A stretch of 64,000 bases of DNA from Neurospora intermedia. Taxonomy: Eukaryota; Ascomycota; Sordariomycetes; Sordariales; Sordariaceae. The notes below the pieces were generated by a model. That model was not told the origin of the DNA and searched no databases. It saw only the letters and a list, made by a program, of their open reading frames with translations. The position numbers and the translations under genes were made by a program. The stretch covers positions 3,782,001-3,846,000 of the forward strand of contig BTPP01000003.1 in the NCBI GenBank assembly GCA_037102815.1, given 5' to 3'. Shown here piece by piece: positions 22,008 through 35,482 of this stretch. Each line of letters starts with the position of its first letter. Position 1 is the first letter of the stretch.

Positions 22008-24292
22008 GGTGATGAACTTGATGATGAATAGGTATGTGATGGAACAACAAGATCAGTCCGGTATGTGGTCTTCGACGGTGTATGATCACCAAGTACTTAT
22101 GGGAGTCAGTCGTACTTTTCTCGATCAAGTTCGGTCAAGTGTAGGTAAGCTTCACCGCCGACACCGTCATCGCCATCGCGCTCCGGCTAAATCGATGGCA
22201 TTTGGTCCAATGCCAAGCTGTGGAACCACCACACGATGATCATGAACTTGTTGGGCTTCGCTTGTAGTCCTTGTCCTCAGCTACAGTCCAGAGTTGGTTT
22301 GTTTGTTTGAGTTGATATTTCTTGCTATATTGGGCCCTATCCCTCCCAAGTTGTCCTATATATCACAATGACAAAATAAAAGGCTCAGCACGGATCTGAA
22401 AGGCATTATCAGAATCCGAGATTGACGAAATAAGCATCAAAAACCGCAAATTCAAGGTCAAACTACATTTCAACCACATGAATCAATGAAATATAGAAAT
22501 ACCCGGCCGGATAAACATACCCGGGAAACCTGACCCGAGATCTCGAGCTAACGATCAAACCAGCTCTGAACTGTACTAGGTCAGCGCTTCCCCATCTTGA
22601 CCCCCACATATCTCGGCTTCTTCCAACTTGGCATCGCCTCTCAATAGCCCTAGACTAGTAGGCTCTCCGGTACTCCTAGCCCTATCCGAAAGAAATGACA
22701 TCCAATACGTGAAGTTAGACAGAGGTGAAGTTATACCGATTGGCGTTTGAGCGATTGGCTGGCCAAACTTTGGTGGTGTATACCTCAAGCCGGTTGCAGG
22801 TGAAATAGTATGTATCTTACAGATGCTTGTAAAATGAATAGCGAGGTATTAACACAGCAATCATGAAAATAATCTCGGGTTTGGGGGTCGGAAGTCAGGA
22901 TTGAAGCTAACCATCACATCGATCCTATTAAGATTTACGGCCTATTAAGCACGGTCACGATTAACTCATAGGTGACGCAGTGACATATGGTAGAAAGCTT
23001 TTGTTTTGTTCCTCACCGTGACCTTCCTCCAGCCCAATGAGTTAACCGCTTCAGCCATCCTTCTAGATCTAAAGTGCCGGGATATTCCAGATCACTCACC
23101 AACCTACGACGATTTGACAAAGTTATTTCGAATATTCCTAGTTACTAGTCACAGTCGTCTCCACCGGTCTATCTTAGTGTAAACTCCGGCAGATTGTGCC
23201 CATGCTCATCGCCACTGCACCAAAACCGCCCTTGTCCCCTTGACAGAGACAGGAACCCAGCTACCCAAGAATAAGATTCAGAATGAAACCGACCTCAGTC
23301 CCCAGAGAAGATAAGGTATAACATACAGATTCCATGCCCGGCGTACCATCACCCAACCCCCAATTTTGGCAGCTTGCTGGATTTTACATGAGATCGAATA
23401 TCGCCGACTTCCTGCTTATACGCATGTCATTTCCCCTCTATTGCTTCCATAGGACCCATCAACACGGCTCAGCACATACAGCCACTTGCTCGGACACACA
23501 TGCATCTGTTCGGACATACCCACTCATACCCTCAAACGGACAGTCCTCTCCATCACGAATCCATTCACGCTAATCTTGAGTTCATCTATAAGGTAACATG
23601 AAGATATGTCACCCAGAAAGCTAGACGAAGCAAAACTGCCTTTCTCCCGAGCAAACATGTCGCTCATATGTTGCTCACAGGCTGCTTATCTCCAATGGGA
23701 CCAGAAAGGCGACATCAATCTGCCGGCTAAATGACAGCACACATATGAAACAACTTGACACTTTTTCTAGGCTGATGGTAGGACCAATCTTGTCCTTTGA
23801 AAGTAAGGGTATATTGGTCCAGTGACCATATTTTCGACTTCACATATACACACGCTCGTCGAGTGTCTCCCATACCTGGATTGGAAGTACTTTGTACGTA
23901 GATTGCTCCGCGGTAGATGGAATGCTGTCACACGGAATCTGGGGCCCCATTCGCCATCTTTCTGTGTATAAGGGTAGAGACGGAGTTAGACCGAGGCAAC
24001 ATATGCGGGCGTTTAAGCCCAAATGTCGATGTGGCTCGAGATTGCGTTCGTGGGGACCTTAATTGCTTTGGCTGTGATGAGAGAAATAGTACCCGTGACT
24101 TCGTGAATGTCAGAGGCGACGTAGACGTAGGTAATAAAGAGGGGGTTTGACTATCTCCCCTTGTGTGGTAGGCCGGGTTGTCCTTATATCTGCGTTAGTC
24201 CACTCGTGTGCCTCCTTTTCTATCGCAGCAGCTGGATTCTCGCCACCATCGCACTCGAGTCATTGCTCAACCATTTCATTCCATCATCAGCC
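22008..24292. other. 2.3-kb divergent intergenic region
   Basis: This region lies between the start of the lactonase gene (minus) and the start of the AA9 gene (plus) and holds both promoters. Frames are short on both strands, and no repeat or RNA gene was recognised. Confidence 0.5.
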
Positions 24293-25518
24293 ATGAAGTC
24301 CTCACTTTTAGCCGTCCTGACCACCGGACTAGCTGCCAGGAATGCAATCGCCCACGCCATCTTCCAACAACTCTGGGTAGACGGCGTCGACTACGGCTCC
24401 ACCTGCAACCGCCATCCGACCACCAACTCCCCCGTCACCAACGTGGGAAGCCGAGATGTTGTGTGCAATGTTGGTACGAGGGGTGTTAGTGGGAAATGCC
24501 CCGTCAAAGCAGGCGGGACCGTGACGGTGGAGATGCACCAGGTAAGTTCTACTCCCCTTTCAAACACCCTCGTCTCCCTTCAAAGTACCAGCCCAATCAC
24601 ACACCTCCATTCCAACTTTTTCTTACCTAGCATATAACTAACCCAAACCTCTAAACCCCAAACAGCAACCAGGCGACCGCTCCTGCAAATCCGAAGCCAT
24701 CGGCGGCGCCCACTGGGGTCCGGTGCAAATCTACCTCTCCAAAGTTTGCGACGCCTCCACCGCTGACGGTTCTTCTGGCGGGTGGTTCAAGATCTTAACC
24801 GATGCCTGGTCGAAAAAATCCGGCGGGCGCGTAGGTGACGACGACAACTGGGGCACGCGCGATCTGAACGCTTGCTGCGGGCGAATGGACGTGTCGATCC
24901 CCAAGGACCTGCCCAGCGGCGATTACTTGTTGAGAGCAGAGGCGCTGGCGTTGCATACGGCTGGCCAGAGTGGCGGGGCGCAGTTTTATATTTCTTGTTA
25001 TCAGATTACGGTTTCAGGGGGCGGCAACGCGAACTATGCGACGGTCAAGTTTCCGGGGGCGTATAAGGCCAGTGATCCCGGCATCAAGATTAATATTCAT
25101 GCGGTGGTGAGTAATTATGTGGCGCCGGGGCCGGCGGTTGTAGCGGGGGGTGTGACGAAGCAGGCGGGGAGCGGGTGTACCGGGTGTGAGTCGACTTGTA
25201 GGGTGGGGAGTTCGCCGTCGGCGGTGGCACCGGGTGGAAAGCCGGCAAGTGGCGGGTCGGATGGGAATGCCCCCGAGGTGGCCGAGCCGAGTGGTGGTGA
25301 GGGTAGTCCAAGTACGCCGGGCGCTTGTGCAGTTGCTGCGTATGGACAGTGTGGTGGTGATGGATACTCTGGCTGCACGCAATGCGCGGTAAGTGAAATT
25401 CTTCTCTTCTTGAAGGCATGGATGAAGTTTGCGCTGACAATGCTGAACCCGACAGAGCGGATACACGTGCAAGGCTGTCTCACCTCCTTATCACTCGCAA
25501 TGTGTCCCAACCTCGTAG
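24293..25518 (+). CDS. AA9 lytic polysaccharide monooxygenase with CBM1
   Basis: Exons 24293-24541, 24666-25388 and 25456-25518 give 344 aa. Signal peptide MKSSLLAVLTTGLAARNAIA is cut before His21, which becomes the mature N-terminal His of the copper histidine brace. The second brace His is His99 in AHWGPV. The axial Tyr is Tyr191 in QFYISCYQ, with second-sphere His180 (LALHTAG) and Gln189. All active-site residues are present. A Gly/Pro/Ser linker then leads to a C-terminal cellulose-binding CBM1 (YGQCGGDGYSGC ... GYTCKAVSPPYHSQC). The last intron lies inside the CBM1, so the final 21 codons are easy to miss. The enzyme should oxidatively cleave crystalline cellulose outside the cell, using an electron donor and H2O2 or O2. 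Regioselectivity cannot be judged here. Confidence 0.95.
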
Positions 25519-25838
25519 GGCTATATTGAGGATCGATGGCGGAAAGTGCCAACTGGTTGGGTGACTTGCTCATAGGAGGCTTGGTTTTGGATCTTGTCGC
25601 CGGGCTAGCAAGATAGATAAACTGCGAGTAGGCAGCACCACCGGTCTTGCAATTTGAGATGCGTCTTCTCTGCAATACCACACCCTTGTGACCTCATTTC
25701 TCGCTGTGAACACGCCTTTCAGTCTTTGTCGGTAGCTCAAAGCACGGGCAAACCCTTCGGGATCGTAGTATTACGGTTCTCCTAGACCACCTTGTCGGCT
25801 TTTCTGCCATCTGTCGTGTTGGCGGTTGCCATTGCGGT

Positions 25839-26609
25839 CTAGTACTTGTATGCGCCCATGTCGATTCCAACCTGATTGAGGATGCGGACATACGCTTTCG
25901 GGTATATGGGAATGGCCTTCGTGTTCGCATAATCGTCTCCGCCGCGACCTCCGACTTCATCTCCTCCATGAGGCTCTCCTCCTTTCCTCCTGATCCGGCT
26001 GCAACGGGTTTGGGTCCACAAACGCCGGAACAACCGCCGGGATTCGATCAAGCGCCTTCAGCGTCGCGCGGTTCACCAGCGTCAAGTGATCGTACTGGAA
26101 CCAGCGAAACCCCAATCCCTCCCTTGTGGCCACCGTCGTATTGATCTCTCTTGGACAAAAGTTGTCATCGATGGTCCTATACCCTTTCTCGCCCGCAGCC
26201 GCGGGGTTGGTCATCGTCGCTTTCTTGTTCTTCTCGTCATAGGCTTCCCACTCCCTGTCGCCCGGCCTGCGCTTCTGATCCCGCCCGGGTGGAGTTGTGC
26301 ACGCCTGTGTCCTCGAAGATATAGATTCTCCTGTCTCTTTCTGACCCAGAACGTGGGGACAACAGACAAAGAGCGTTTCCACAACGAGGCCCTCGAGACT
26401 AGAGGTGTCTGATTGTATGTCGTGCTTCGGTGGACGGACCCTTGGATGTTGTGGTGGAAGTTGACTGGGCTGCTGGGGTACAACTGAAGTAACAGGGAAT
26501 GCCAAGACGCAACGTTGCCGAGCACGTGCAGGTGGGGCATCTTCGGCAGCAGCCCTGTTTGACTTTCTCCACTTATGACCTCCTTCCATCTTTCGTCAAT
26601 TTGAGACAT
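25839..26609 (-). pseudogene. degenerate protein gene, frame broken
   Basis: Protein-like sequence runs along the minus strand but changes frame. One frame opens with MSQIDERWKEVISGE at 26609. A second carries DREWEAYDEKNKK, GYRTIDDNFCPREIN, FRWFQYDHLTLVNRATLK and IPAVVPAFVDPNPLQP. It then ends soon after a purine-rich GGAGGAAAGGAGGAGAG tract. A third frame continues as DDYANTKAIPIYPKAYVRIL to a stop at 25839. No good intron explains the change at the purine tract, so a frameshift there is the simplest reading. The family is not recognised. An undetected intron or sequencing slippage in the purine run are the alternatives. Confidence 0.4.
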
Positions 26610-27298
26610 GGACTCTTGTCCTGCCTAGAACTGGCTACCATGCAGTGCGCTACTTGTTTACTCGACAATAGCCGTGTAAGGAAGGGCTCTTCGACAAGTC
26701 TACCCACAGGTATACTTACCTCTACCTAGAGGTACTCTCGACGAACTAATTGAATCGCATTGACGAAACGGGTCAGGCCGGCCGACTCCTCTGTGGATCA
26801 GGACAAGACCCGATGGCCACTGGCAGCGTTATCTTCTTTCTACACCATGCGATATAGACCGAATCGTTCGTACAGATAGACAACGTAGCTCAAAATCAAC
26901 CAATGGGTGCGTTTTAACCGGGTTCGATAACAGTTCGAAGTTCAACAGGTTTCCAATCTACCCTGCCGGTGGTGCTGTCGGTGTAACCACATCGCGTGGT
27001 TGCATCTCACCCGGAGAGTTTCAACTGATAAGCAGGGCTCTAAAGTGATCAACAACAGATAAATCGACTTATCCAACGACTACCGTAATGTAACGTCATT
27101 TGACATTCTAATTCCCTATCTGGGTCAACCGGGCACACTTTCGCCCATACATTACCCCCACGGTTTATCCTCTCCCATTGCAATGAACGGCCACCTCTCC
27201 TTCCACTTCTCGGTAAGGACAGCGACGAAGGAAACGGCCCTGACTTTTCATCCGATTCCACTCGAGAACATCAGGGTCGAGGTAACCAAAAGCCCAAC
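26610..27298. other. upstream region of the sugar transporter gene
   Basis: This is the presumed promoter region. No gene or repeat is seen. A TACCTCTACCTAGAGGTA imperfect palindrome lies near 26715. Confidence 0.5.
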
Positions 27299-28935
27299 AT
27301 GGCTCAAGACAGCAACAACAACAAGGCACATGCCACCAGCAAGGATATCAAAGCAATTGTCCACCATGATACTGCCGGCCTGGACGAAGCCATTCACTTC
27401 GAACGGTCCCTGACCTTTCTCCAAGCCTGCACCCTCTACCCCTCCGCCATCTTGTGGTCCGCCTTCGTCTCCATGGGCGTCATAATGCTCGCCTTCGACC
27501 CGCAGCTCCTGGGCAACTTGTACGCCATGCCGCAATTCCGCAAAGACTTTGGCTATCTCTATAAACATGACTACATCATTAGCGCGCCCTGGCAAACCGG
27601 ACTATCAATGGGTAATCCCGTGGGACAAGTCGTCGGCGCTTTGATTGCGGGATACCCGATGGAGCGGTTCGGGAGAAAGTGGACTTTTGGGGCTTGCGTG
27701 GCGGTGACGGCTTGTCTTATTTTTATCCAGTTCTTCGCCCGTTCGCTGCAGGTGTTGCTGGTTGGTGAGCTTTTGGGGGGTCTGGTGCTGGGGTGTTATG
27801 CCGTCATTGCACCTGCTTACTCGTCCGAGGTGTGCCCGATGGCTTTGAGGGGGGTGTTGACGAGCTATGTGAACTTGTGCTTTGTTATTGGTCAGTTGTT
27901 AGGGAACGCAGTATGTGCTGGAACGAGCAAGTTGAGCAATCATTGGGCGTATTCAATTCCGTTTGCGCTGCAGTGGTTTTGGTGCTTGGTTATACTATTG
28001 GGACTGGCGTGGGTGCCGGAAAGTCCGTGGTGGTTGGTACGGAAGGGGAAACTGGATGAGGCTGAGATGGTTCTGCGTAGGCTGGCATCGGACAAGGTTG
28101 ATGTGGGAAAGACGTTGACAGTGATTGTGGAGACGGATCGGTTGGAGCAGGAGTTGGAGATGGGGAGTACTTATTGGGACTGCTTTAGGGGAGTGAATCT
28201 CCGGAGGACGGAAATTTCCATGGGTGTTTATTGTACCCAGGTCCTGAGTGGGATTTACCTGATCAATTATGGGACGTATTTCTTTCAGCTCGCTGGTTTG
28301 GACAACGACGAAGCATTTGACATGGGAATTGGATTTTTAGGTAAGGCACTTGGCTCTTGGTATCTCTCCACTGCTTCATGCTAAAACCCCAATTCTCTAC
28401 AGCCGTCGGCTTCCTCGGCACTATCATTTCCTGGCCCCTGTTGATCCGCTACGGTCGCCGAAAGATTTACAACACCGGCCTCCTAGTCCTCGTCGTCCTT
28501 CAAATCATTATTGGCATTCTCGACTGCATTCCTGGCCGGCCCAGTGGCGTTATTTGGACCGAATCCTCACTGATGCTAGTGTGGAACTTCTTCTACGATA
28601 TATCTGTCGGCCCCGTCTGCTTCGTCATTATATCCGAAGCCAGCGCCACCAGGGTGCGATCCAAGAGCATTGCCCTCGCGACTGCCGCTCAAGGCGCTCT
28701 TGGCTGTGTGATGACGGTCGCGATTCCTTATATGATCAACCCTGATCAAGCGAACATGCAGGGGAAATTGGGTTTCTTCTTTGGGGGTCTTGCTGCGATG
28801 TGCCTGGTTTGGTCGTATTTGAGGGTTCCGGAGACGAGCGGGAGGACGTATGAAGAATTGGATATTCTGTTTGAGAGGAAGATTGGAGCAAGGCAGTTTG
28901 AAGGATACATTATTGAGAGTGAAGGTGTCGACTGA
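27299..28935 (+). CDS. MFS sugar porter, alpha-glucoside (maltose) permease type
   Basis: Exons 27299-28340 and 28403-28935 (intron GTAAGG ... CTACAG) give 524 aa, normal for the family. Twelve membrane spans can be followed. Sugar-porter signatures are GYPMERFGRKW after TM2, the post-TM6 PESPWWLVRKGK, RYGRRK after TM8, and C-terminal PETSGRTYEELDILFE. The N-terminal part (HFERSLTFLQACTLYP, AILWSAFVSMGVIMLAFD) is of the Mal/Agt type, which imports maltose and related alpha-glucosides by proton symport at the plasma membrane. The exact substrate, possibly including cellodextrins, cannot be assigned from sequence. Confidence 0.92.
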
Positions 28936-29307
28936 GGTGAGGATGTCCTCGGTACGTATTGTTAACCCGAGCTGTGCATTTAGTAAATTTATGGGAATGA
29001 TGATTTCTCTTGTACGCTATTTTCTCTGTCTAGGAAATACCTGTGGCTTTGGCATTCCAAGGAACGTGTTCGTCCGATTTCTGCCCCGTGGGCCTCCCGT
29101 GTGCTAGACAAACTCCAAATTGGGAATATAGATGTACGTCACCCATCATCCGCAATATCTCGCTAGTTTCTTGGCTTCAACTTGAAAAAGTACGAAGGCC
29201 TCGCCAACGAATGTGTTAGCCATGAGCATAAGCCCATCATTTGGAAAGCAAAAGGAAAAGAAAATACAAGAAAAGAGGCAAGAGAACTGGCATCCTGTTG
29301 AAGTTCT
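28936..29307. other. convergent intergenic region
   Basis: 3' flanks of the transporter gene (plus) and GNAT-like gene (minus). Nothing else seen. Confidence 0.5.
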
Positions 29308-30597
29308 TCAAGCTCTCTCTTTGCCGCATCCGGTTGAGCTCGTAGCAAACACAGCTACGCTTTTGGCCCTCTTTCTCCTGCCACCTTGCTCCTCGCTCGT
29401 TTCGATACGAGTCGTGGGATGCAGTCGTAGGGGTAAGCTTTTTGCTCTCTTCGCACCATCTCCTGGCGTATCTTGCACAGAACACAACACCCCCACACTC
29501 GTCTCCAGGCATTCATTTCCCGAACCATCTTCCGAGAGAGACAGAGACTCCAAGATCTCCTCCCGGCGCTCATCTCTTCGCCTGTCCCCAACCCGTATCC
29601 ATATCTGCTCGTACTCTCTACGCCTCCTGGTCCAAACATCCTCATCATCCATCTGCTCCTCGTTCCTCTTGTCCACCAGCGCTCTGATCACACCCTCTTT
29701 CAAAACCATCCTCAAAACCTGACCCTCGATGGCCCTGTCACTCACCTCCAATGCCTCGTCACTTTCCACAAACCCGTTTGAGGCATAAAACTTCTTGTCA
29801 GCGTCGTCGTTCTTGGCCATAACCACAACCGTCGACTCCCGCTCCCGTCCCCAACCGCTGTCGCTTAATTCTGGACGCTGCGCCTCATGCAGTGAAATGA
29901 CATCCAAGAAGTACCGGAGAATCAGATCCATCAGCCTATTACCTCCGTATTCCATATCGGCATGCAGCTCGGCGATCTCGTAGCACTAGGAACAGTCCCA
30001 AATGATGCGACCGAAGGCTACGGGGAAGGGTTCGAAGTCGACTTCTATCTTGGTAGGAGGCCAGGCTTGGGCATGATGCACGTCGCGGCCTGTTTCTCTG
30101 TCCTTGCCATTGCGGTCCGGAATCGAAGCAGAAGAAGAAACTTCGAGGGACTTGAAGTTTGTTGTTAGTGATGATAATCTTGAATCGATGATGGTGTTTT
30201 CCGTTTCAATCTCGCAGGGAACACCGCCACTAGAGCAACTGCTGAGCTGATCAACTTGGGGGTCTGACTCATATTCACTCTCTGAATCCCAGGAAGCTTC
30301 AGAGGATGGCTCGCTGAGATTGAGAATGGCGCGCGAGGGCGTGAAAGTGATGGTACAACAGTATGCGAGCTCAAACTCGGTGGAAGGCTTGACACCAAAC
30401 CTCAACGTTCTTGGTGGCAGACCGGCGCGGACACGGAGGGTTCTGTATGCATGGGGGCGGGGTGTGTAGTCGATGCGAAAGTCATAAAAGCCTTCTGATG
30501 AGCCTGGGAGCTGTGCTTGGTACTTGCGTTGCAACTTATCGGCGTGGAACGCCACAGTGTCCCCTGGGCATTCCGCCTCCTCATATGTGCTGAGCAT
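29308..30597 (-). pseudogene. GNAT-like acetyltransferase gene with one in-frame TAG
   Basis: One frame runs from the ATG at 30597 to a stop at 29308 and is interrupted only by a TAG at 29988-29986. Both sides read as protein in the same frame: before it EVDFEPFPVAFGRIIWDCS, after it CYEIAELHADMEYGGNRLMD. Later, STVVVMAKNDDADKKFYASNGFVES is like the final strand-helix of GNAT acetyltransferases (A..FY..NGF), and the C-terminus is basic and disordered. Read through, it would have 429 residues. A single CAG-to-TAG transition (Gln lost) would explain the stop. An intron ending at that TAG (CCTAG) is possible, but no branch site is visible and it would remove coding-like sequence. The substrate is unknown. 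It may be a recent pseudogene or one defective allele. Confidence 0.6.
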
Positions 30598-31470
30598 GGC
30601 GTTGATGCGTGAACGCTTGCTGAAGAATAATGGAATGTCAATGATGGATATAAAATATGGGGATGAGTCAAACTGGCTTCTTCGACTCTGTTAACTAGCT
30701 GTTTTGGAATATGTGATGATGGCCTGGCTGGTTCAGCAAAGAAGAGTGGTTGACTAATATGGCCGGGGTTGATGCTGAGGGAAAAAAGAGGTTCGAGGTC
30801 AAAGGTCAAGGAGAATCGCCACACTGGTTTGAAGCAATGCAACGGCTTGCGTACTACGGCAGGTGTATGTAACTGGATGTACATTAGAGGTAAGAGAACG
30901 CAACACTTGAACGGCTTGCTTGTTAGATTATGCAAGTGCAATGGAGATAGGTAGGTACCTAAAGTACCTAGGTAGCATCACCCACATACACGGAGTTTGT
31001 CAGGCATTGACGCCTTCTACGAATATACCGCTAGCATGTGCACTACGCAGGCTCTACACAGGACGGGACTACCTCTAGCTACCTCGGCGATGCTTACATC
31101 CCTCCTGCCTGTATTTAAGGAAGGCAGCTCGCAAAAGCCTGGTGCATTCCGGGGTAGACACTTTCCCTGTTTTCACTTCAATTTCAATTTCATTGATACC
31201 CAGCCATAAGGTCCGTTGGTTGCAATGTTATCTACCTATTAGGTGGCCCACCTGACCGAGTTGACGACGAGTGGACGATTCGGCAACTTGCTAGATATGT
31301 GTCATGTATACTGCCCTGCCGTGTACCTCTAAGGTTGGTGTTTTCCCGATTCGGCCACCAGCCATTCTTTGAACAACATCATGCCTACCTCTATGTATTG
31401 TGACTAACCCCAGGCACTCAATTCCATCTTTGCCGTAGCAGGCTGAAGACATTGAGCTCACCAAGTTCCT
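30598..31470. other. intergenic region
   Basis: This is the upstream side of the GNAT-like gene and downstream side of the enolase gene. It contains TAGGTAGGTACC and TACCTAGGTA palindromic motifs at about 30950-30975. No gene seen. Confidence 0.5.
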
Positions 31471-33143
<1,673 letters not shown>

Positions 33144-34318
33144 GGCGGTCGGTTGTACGTTGATGTTGTTTTGGTCAACAGTGATGACAGATGTTTGGGT
33201 GACGTTCGTCTCTTTTAGGTGTTGGACAAGTCGCGGGCAGTACAGTTCGTCATCGATGCAATATTCATGACGTGCGGTGATGCATGCCGTATGAGCGCAG
33301 CACGGGCACTAGGCACATCCCGTTGAGCGGGAGGGGACGTGCCTTCACATTGCACATTCCAACGACACTCCGTCTCTCTGGTTGAAGATCTAAAGCTTTT
33401 GTCTCCTCGAACACCATATATGGAAGGTTGAGTAACCAACTAGGCATGATCATCTCTTTTGCGACAGTAGACTCCATAGTTTTTACTCTACTCCTGCCGT
33501 ACGTACCTCCAACCGCCTCCGCTTCTCATACTCTTCACATCCATATCCCTCTTCTTGTTCTCCACCAGTGTCCCTTTCAAGCCGCACCCCGGGCTGTCAC
33601 ATGTCGACAATGTTTGTATAAGCGCATTCCCCCTCCCTCCTTCTTCTTCTTTTTCTTTCTCTTTTTTTTTCTTTCCTCGATCCCTTCAACAAATGACTAT
33701 CTGGCAGCGCTACCTCGGGCACCACCACCTCAGGCACCGACCTCGCCAGTCCCGGGAACCCCACAAAGTTAGACATTACCTCTAGGAGAGTGTAATCTGG
33801 TTAAAGGCGGCTCGATGGCAGCTTGGGAAACGGCAAGTCGGAAAAGCCCGTCACTACTGAACTGCGAATATTTTTCCTGCAATCTCATCATAGTCCACCA
33901 TTGGTGTCAGAGATATAGGTCAGGGCAGTGTTTGATTGATGGAAGGAAGGCAAATGCAGTATATGCCTTATTGAAAGTGATGGGTTCAGAATTCAGTGTC
34001 ACAAACACAGTTCGGCAAGATCAGATAGTATAGGAGACCGGGGCTCAAAAAGATGCCCCTTGAACGTCGAATTTGAGTGAGGAGTGTCCCTGTAATCCAG
34101 CAATTCTCAACGCCATCCGCAAGTCTTTCTCAGTTGCACCCCAGCGATATCCTTCAAAGAAATCAATCAAAAGTCGCTAAACTCCCGCTGGTATCACAAA
34201 GCAATTGCTCCAACCCATTTTGTGCCCCTCGCTCGTGCGCCGGTAATATGCAACTGAAGTTCCACTTCCACACCATTTTTTTTTCTCTTCTCGCTTCCCA
34301 TGATCCCCTGAACCGCAA
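33144..34318. other. upstream region of the enolase gene
   Basis: The presumed enolase promoter. A strong C/T tract with T10 (33640-33680) stands before a short plus-strand frame that stops after 30 codons. No other gene seen. Confidence 0.45.
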
Positions 34319-34321
34319 TCA
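34319..34321. repeat. target-site duplication, left copy (TCA)
   Basis: TCA immediately before the GGGCCCGTT terminus of the MITE. An identical TCA follows the other terminus at 35483-35485. Confidence 0.6.
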
Positions 34322-35482
34322 GGGCCCGTTCGGTAACACACTGCTGGCACCCAGCAGTCCATACTGCTCGAACCGGATAAATCGACTGTGTTCGATTCTT
34401 AATCGACTGTATACAGGTAGCTTTTCGCGGGCTGCCCCAAAGGTTAGTGTTAGGGTTAGTGGTTAGGGTCGTTAGGGTTAGTTCCGGGGGTGCAGGGGGC
34501 CGGCGAGAGGCCCCCGCGTGTGAACGAGAGTTCAGCGCTCTTAAAAAATTGTTTTGAGCTCTCGTTGTCGTGGTTCAAATGATGTCTTTTGATGAGTACT
34601 TGGTGATGGTTGCTGCGATGGTTGCTGCGATGGTTGCTGCTGCGCCAGAGCGATGCCTAGATTGCCAAGCTTTGGGTCTTGGCTCTCGGTTTGTATGGGT
34701 TCCACACAGTCGATCAAGAATCGAACACAGTCGATTTATCCGGTCCGATACTGCTGCTGCTTTTTCGTGGCCAAAACGATTTTTCCGAGGTCGCTAAACT
34801 GGTTTTGGTAGCATCTGTGTGGTGGAGAATTTGCTTCAGCAGTTCGGACTGCTGACTTCTTTTGTACCTTGCCAAGAGACACTAAATTTGGGCCACATAC
34901 TCCCATATTGAGTATAGTGCCGTGAGATCTTGGCGGTTTTTTGGTGTTGAACTGCTGGGTTTCATACTGCTCGGAATCGAGCAGTATGGACTGCTCAAGA
35001 GTGGACCCATACGGTACAACGACTAGCGGCCTCCACCAAGAAAGTCACGGCAGTATCGACCCGGATAAAGCGACTGTGCGCGATTCCAAACAGCCTGTGT
35101 AGGCCAAGGCACATGTCACCTCCGGCTGAGCTCCAGCAACCCAGAGTTAGTAGTCAGGGTTAGTGGTTAGGGTTAGGCGTTAGGGCTAGTTCCGGGGTGC
35201 AGGGGGCCTATAAATATGAATTGAGCGCTTCGAAAAAGGTGGTTTTGGGCTCTCGTTGTTGTCGTTCATGGGCTGATATTTGGTGGTGACTTTGGTGGTG
35301 ACCTTGGTGGTGATTGCGGTCGCGAAGTGCACGCGATGCTGATGCCAAGCTTGGGGTCTTGGCTGTTAGAGCCAGCAATTTGTATGGCCCCACACAGGCC
35401 ATATGGAATCGAGCACAGTCGCTTTATCTGGGTCGGGCAGTATAAACTGCCGAGTGTTAGCAATGTGTTGCCAAACGGGCCC
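34322..35482. mobile_element. dimeric Tourist/Harbinger-like MITE, 1161 bp
   Basis: The element begins GGGCCCGTTCGGTAACACA and ends with the inverse form TGTTGCCAAACGGGCCC. Imperfect terminal inverted repeats extend about 80 bp (shared segments include AACACA, GATAAA, CGACTGTG and CGATTC). A 3-bp duplication, TCA, flanks it. There is no transposase frame. It holds two diverged direct copies of one unit: 34360-34760 and 35055-35450 share TTAGGG-rich DNA, then TTCCGGGG.TGCAGGGGGCC, a segment ending CTCTCGTTGT, and GCCAAGC.T.GGGTCTTGGCT. The termini and 3-bp duplication suggest PIF/Harbinger-type mobilisation, although TWA duplications are usual there, so the superfamily is tentative. The right end abuts the stop codon of the bHLH gene. 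Confidence 0.75.

Noticed and set aside
29986-30150. Intron that would remove the in-frame TAG of the GNAT-like gene
   Set aside because: CCTAG could act as acceptor, but no CTRAY branch site precedes it at normal distance, no good GTRNGT donor is present, and coding-like residues would be lost.
34450-35185. Interstitial telomere or chromosome-end scar
   Set aside because: The TTAGGG motifs are few, imperfect and lie at matching places in two copies of a mobile element, so element origin explains them better.
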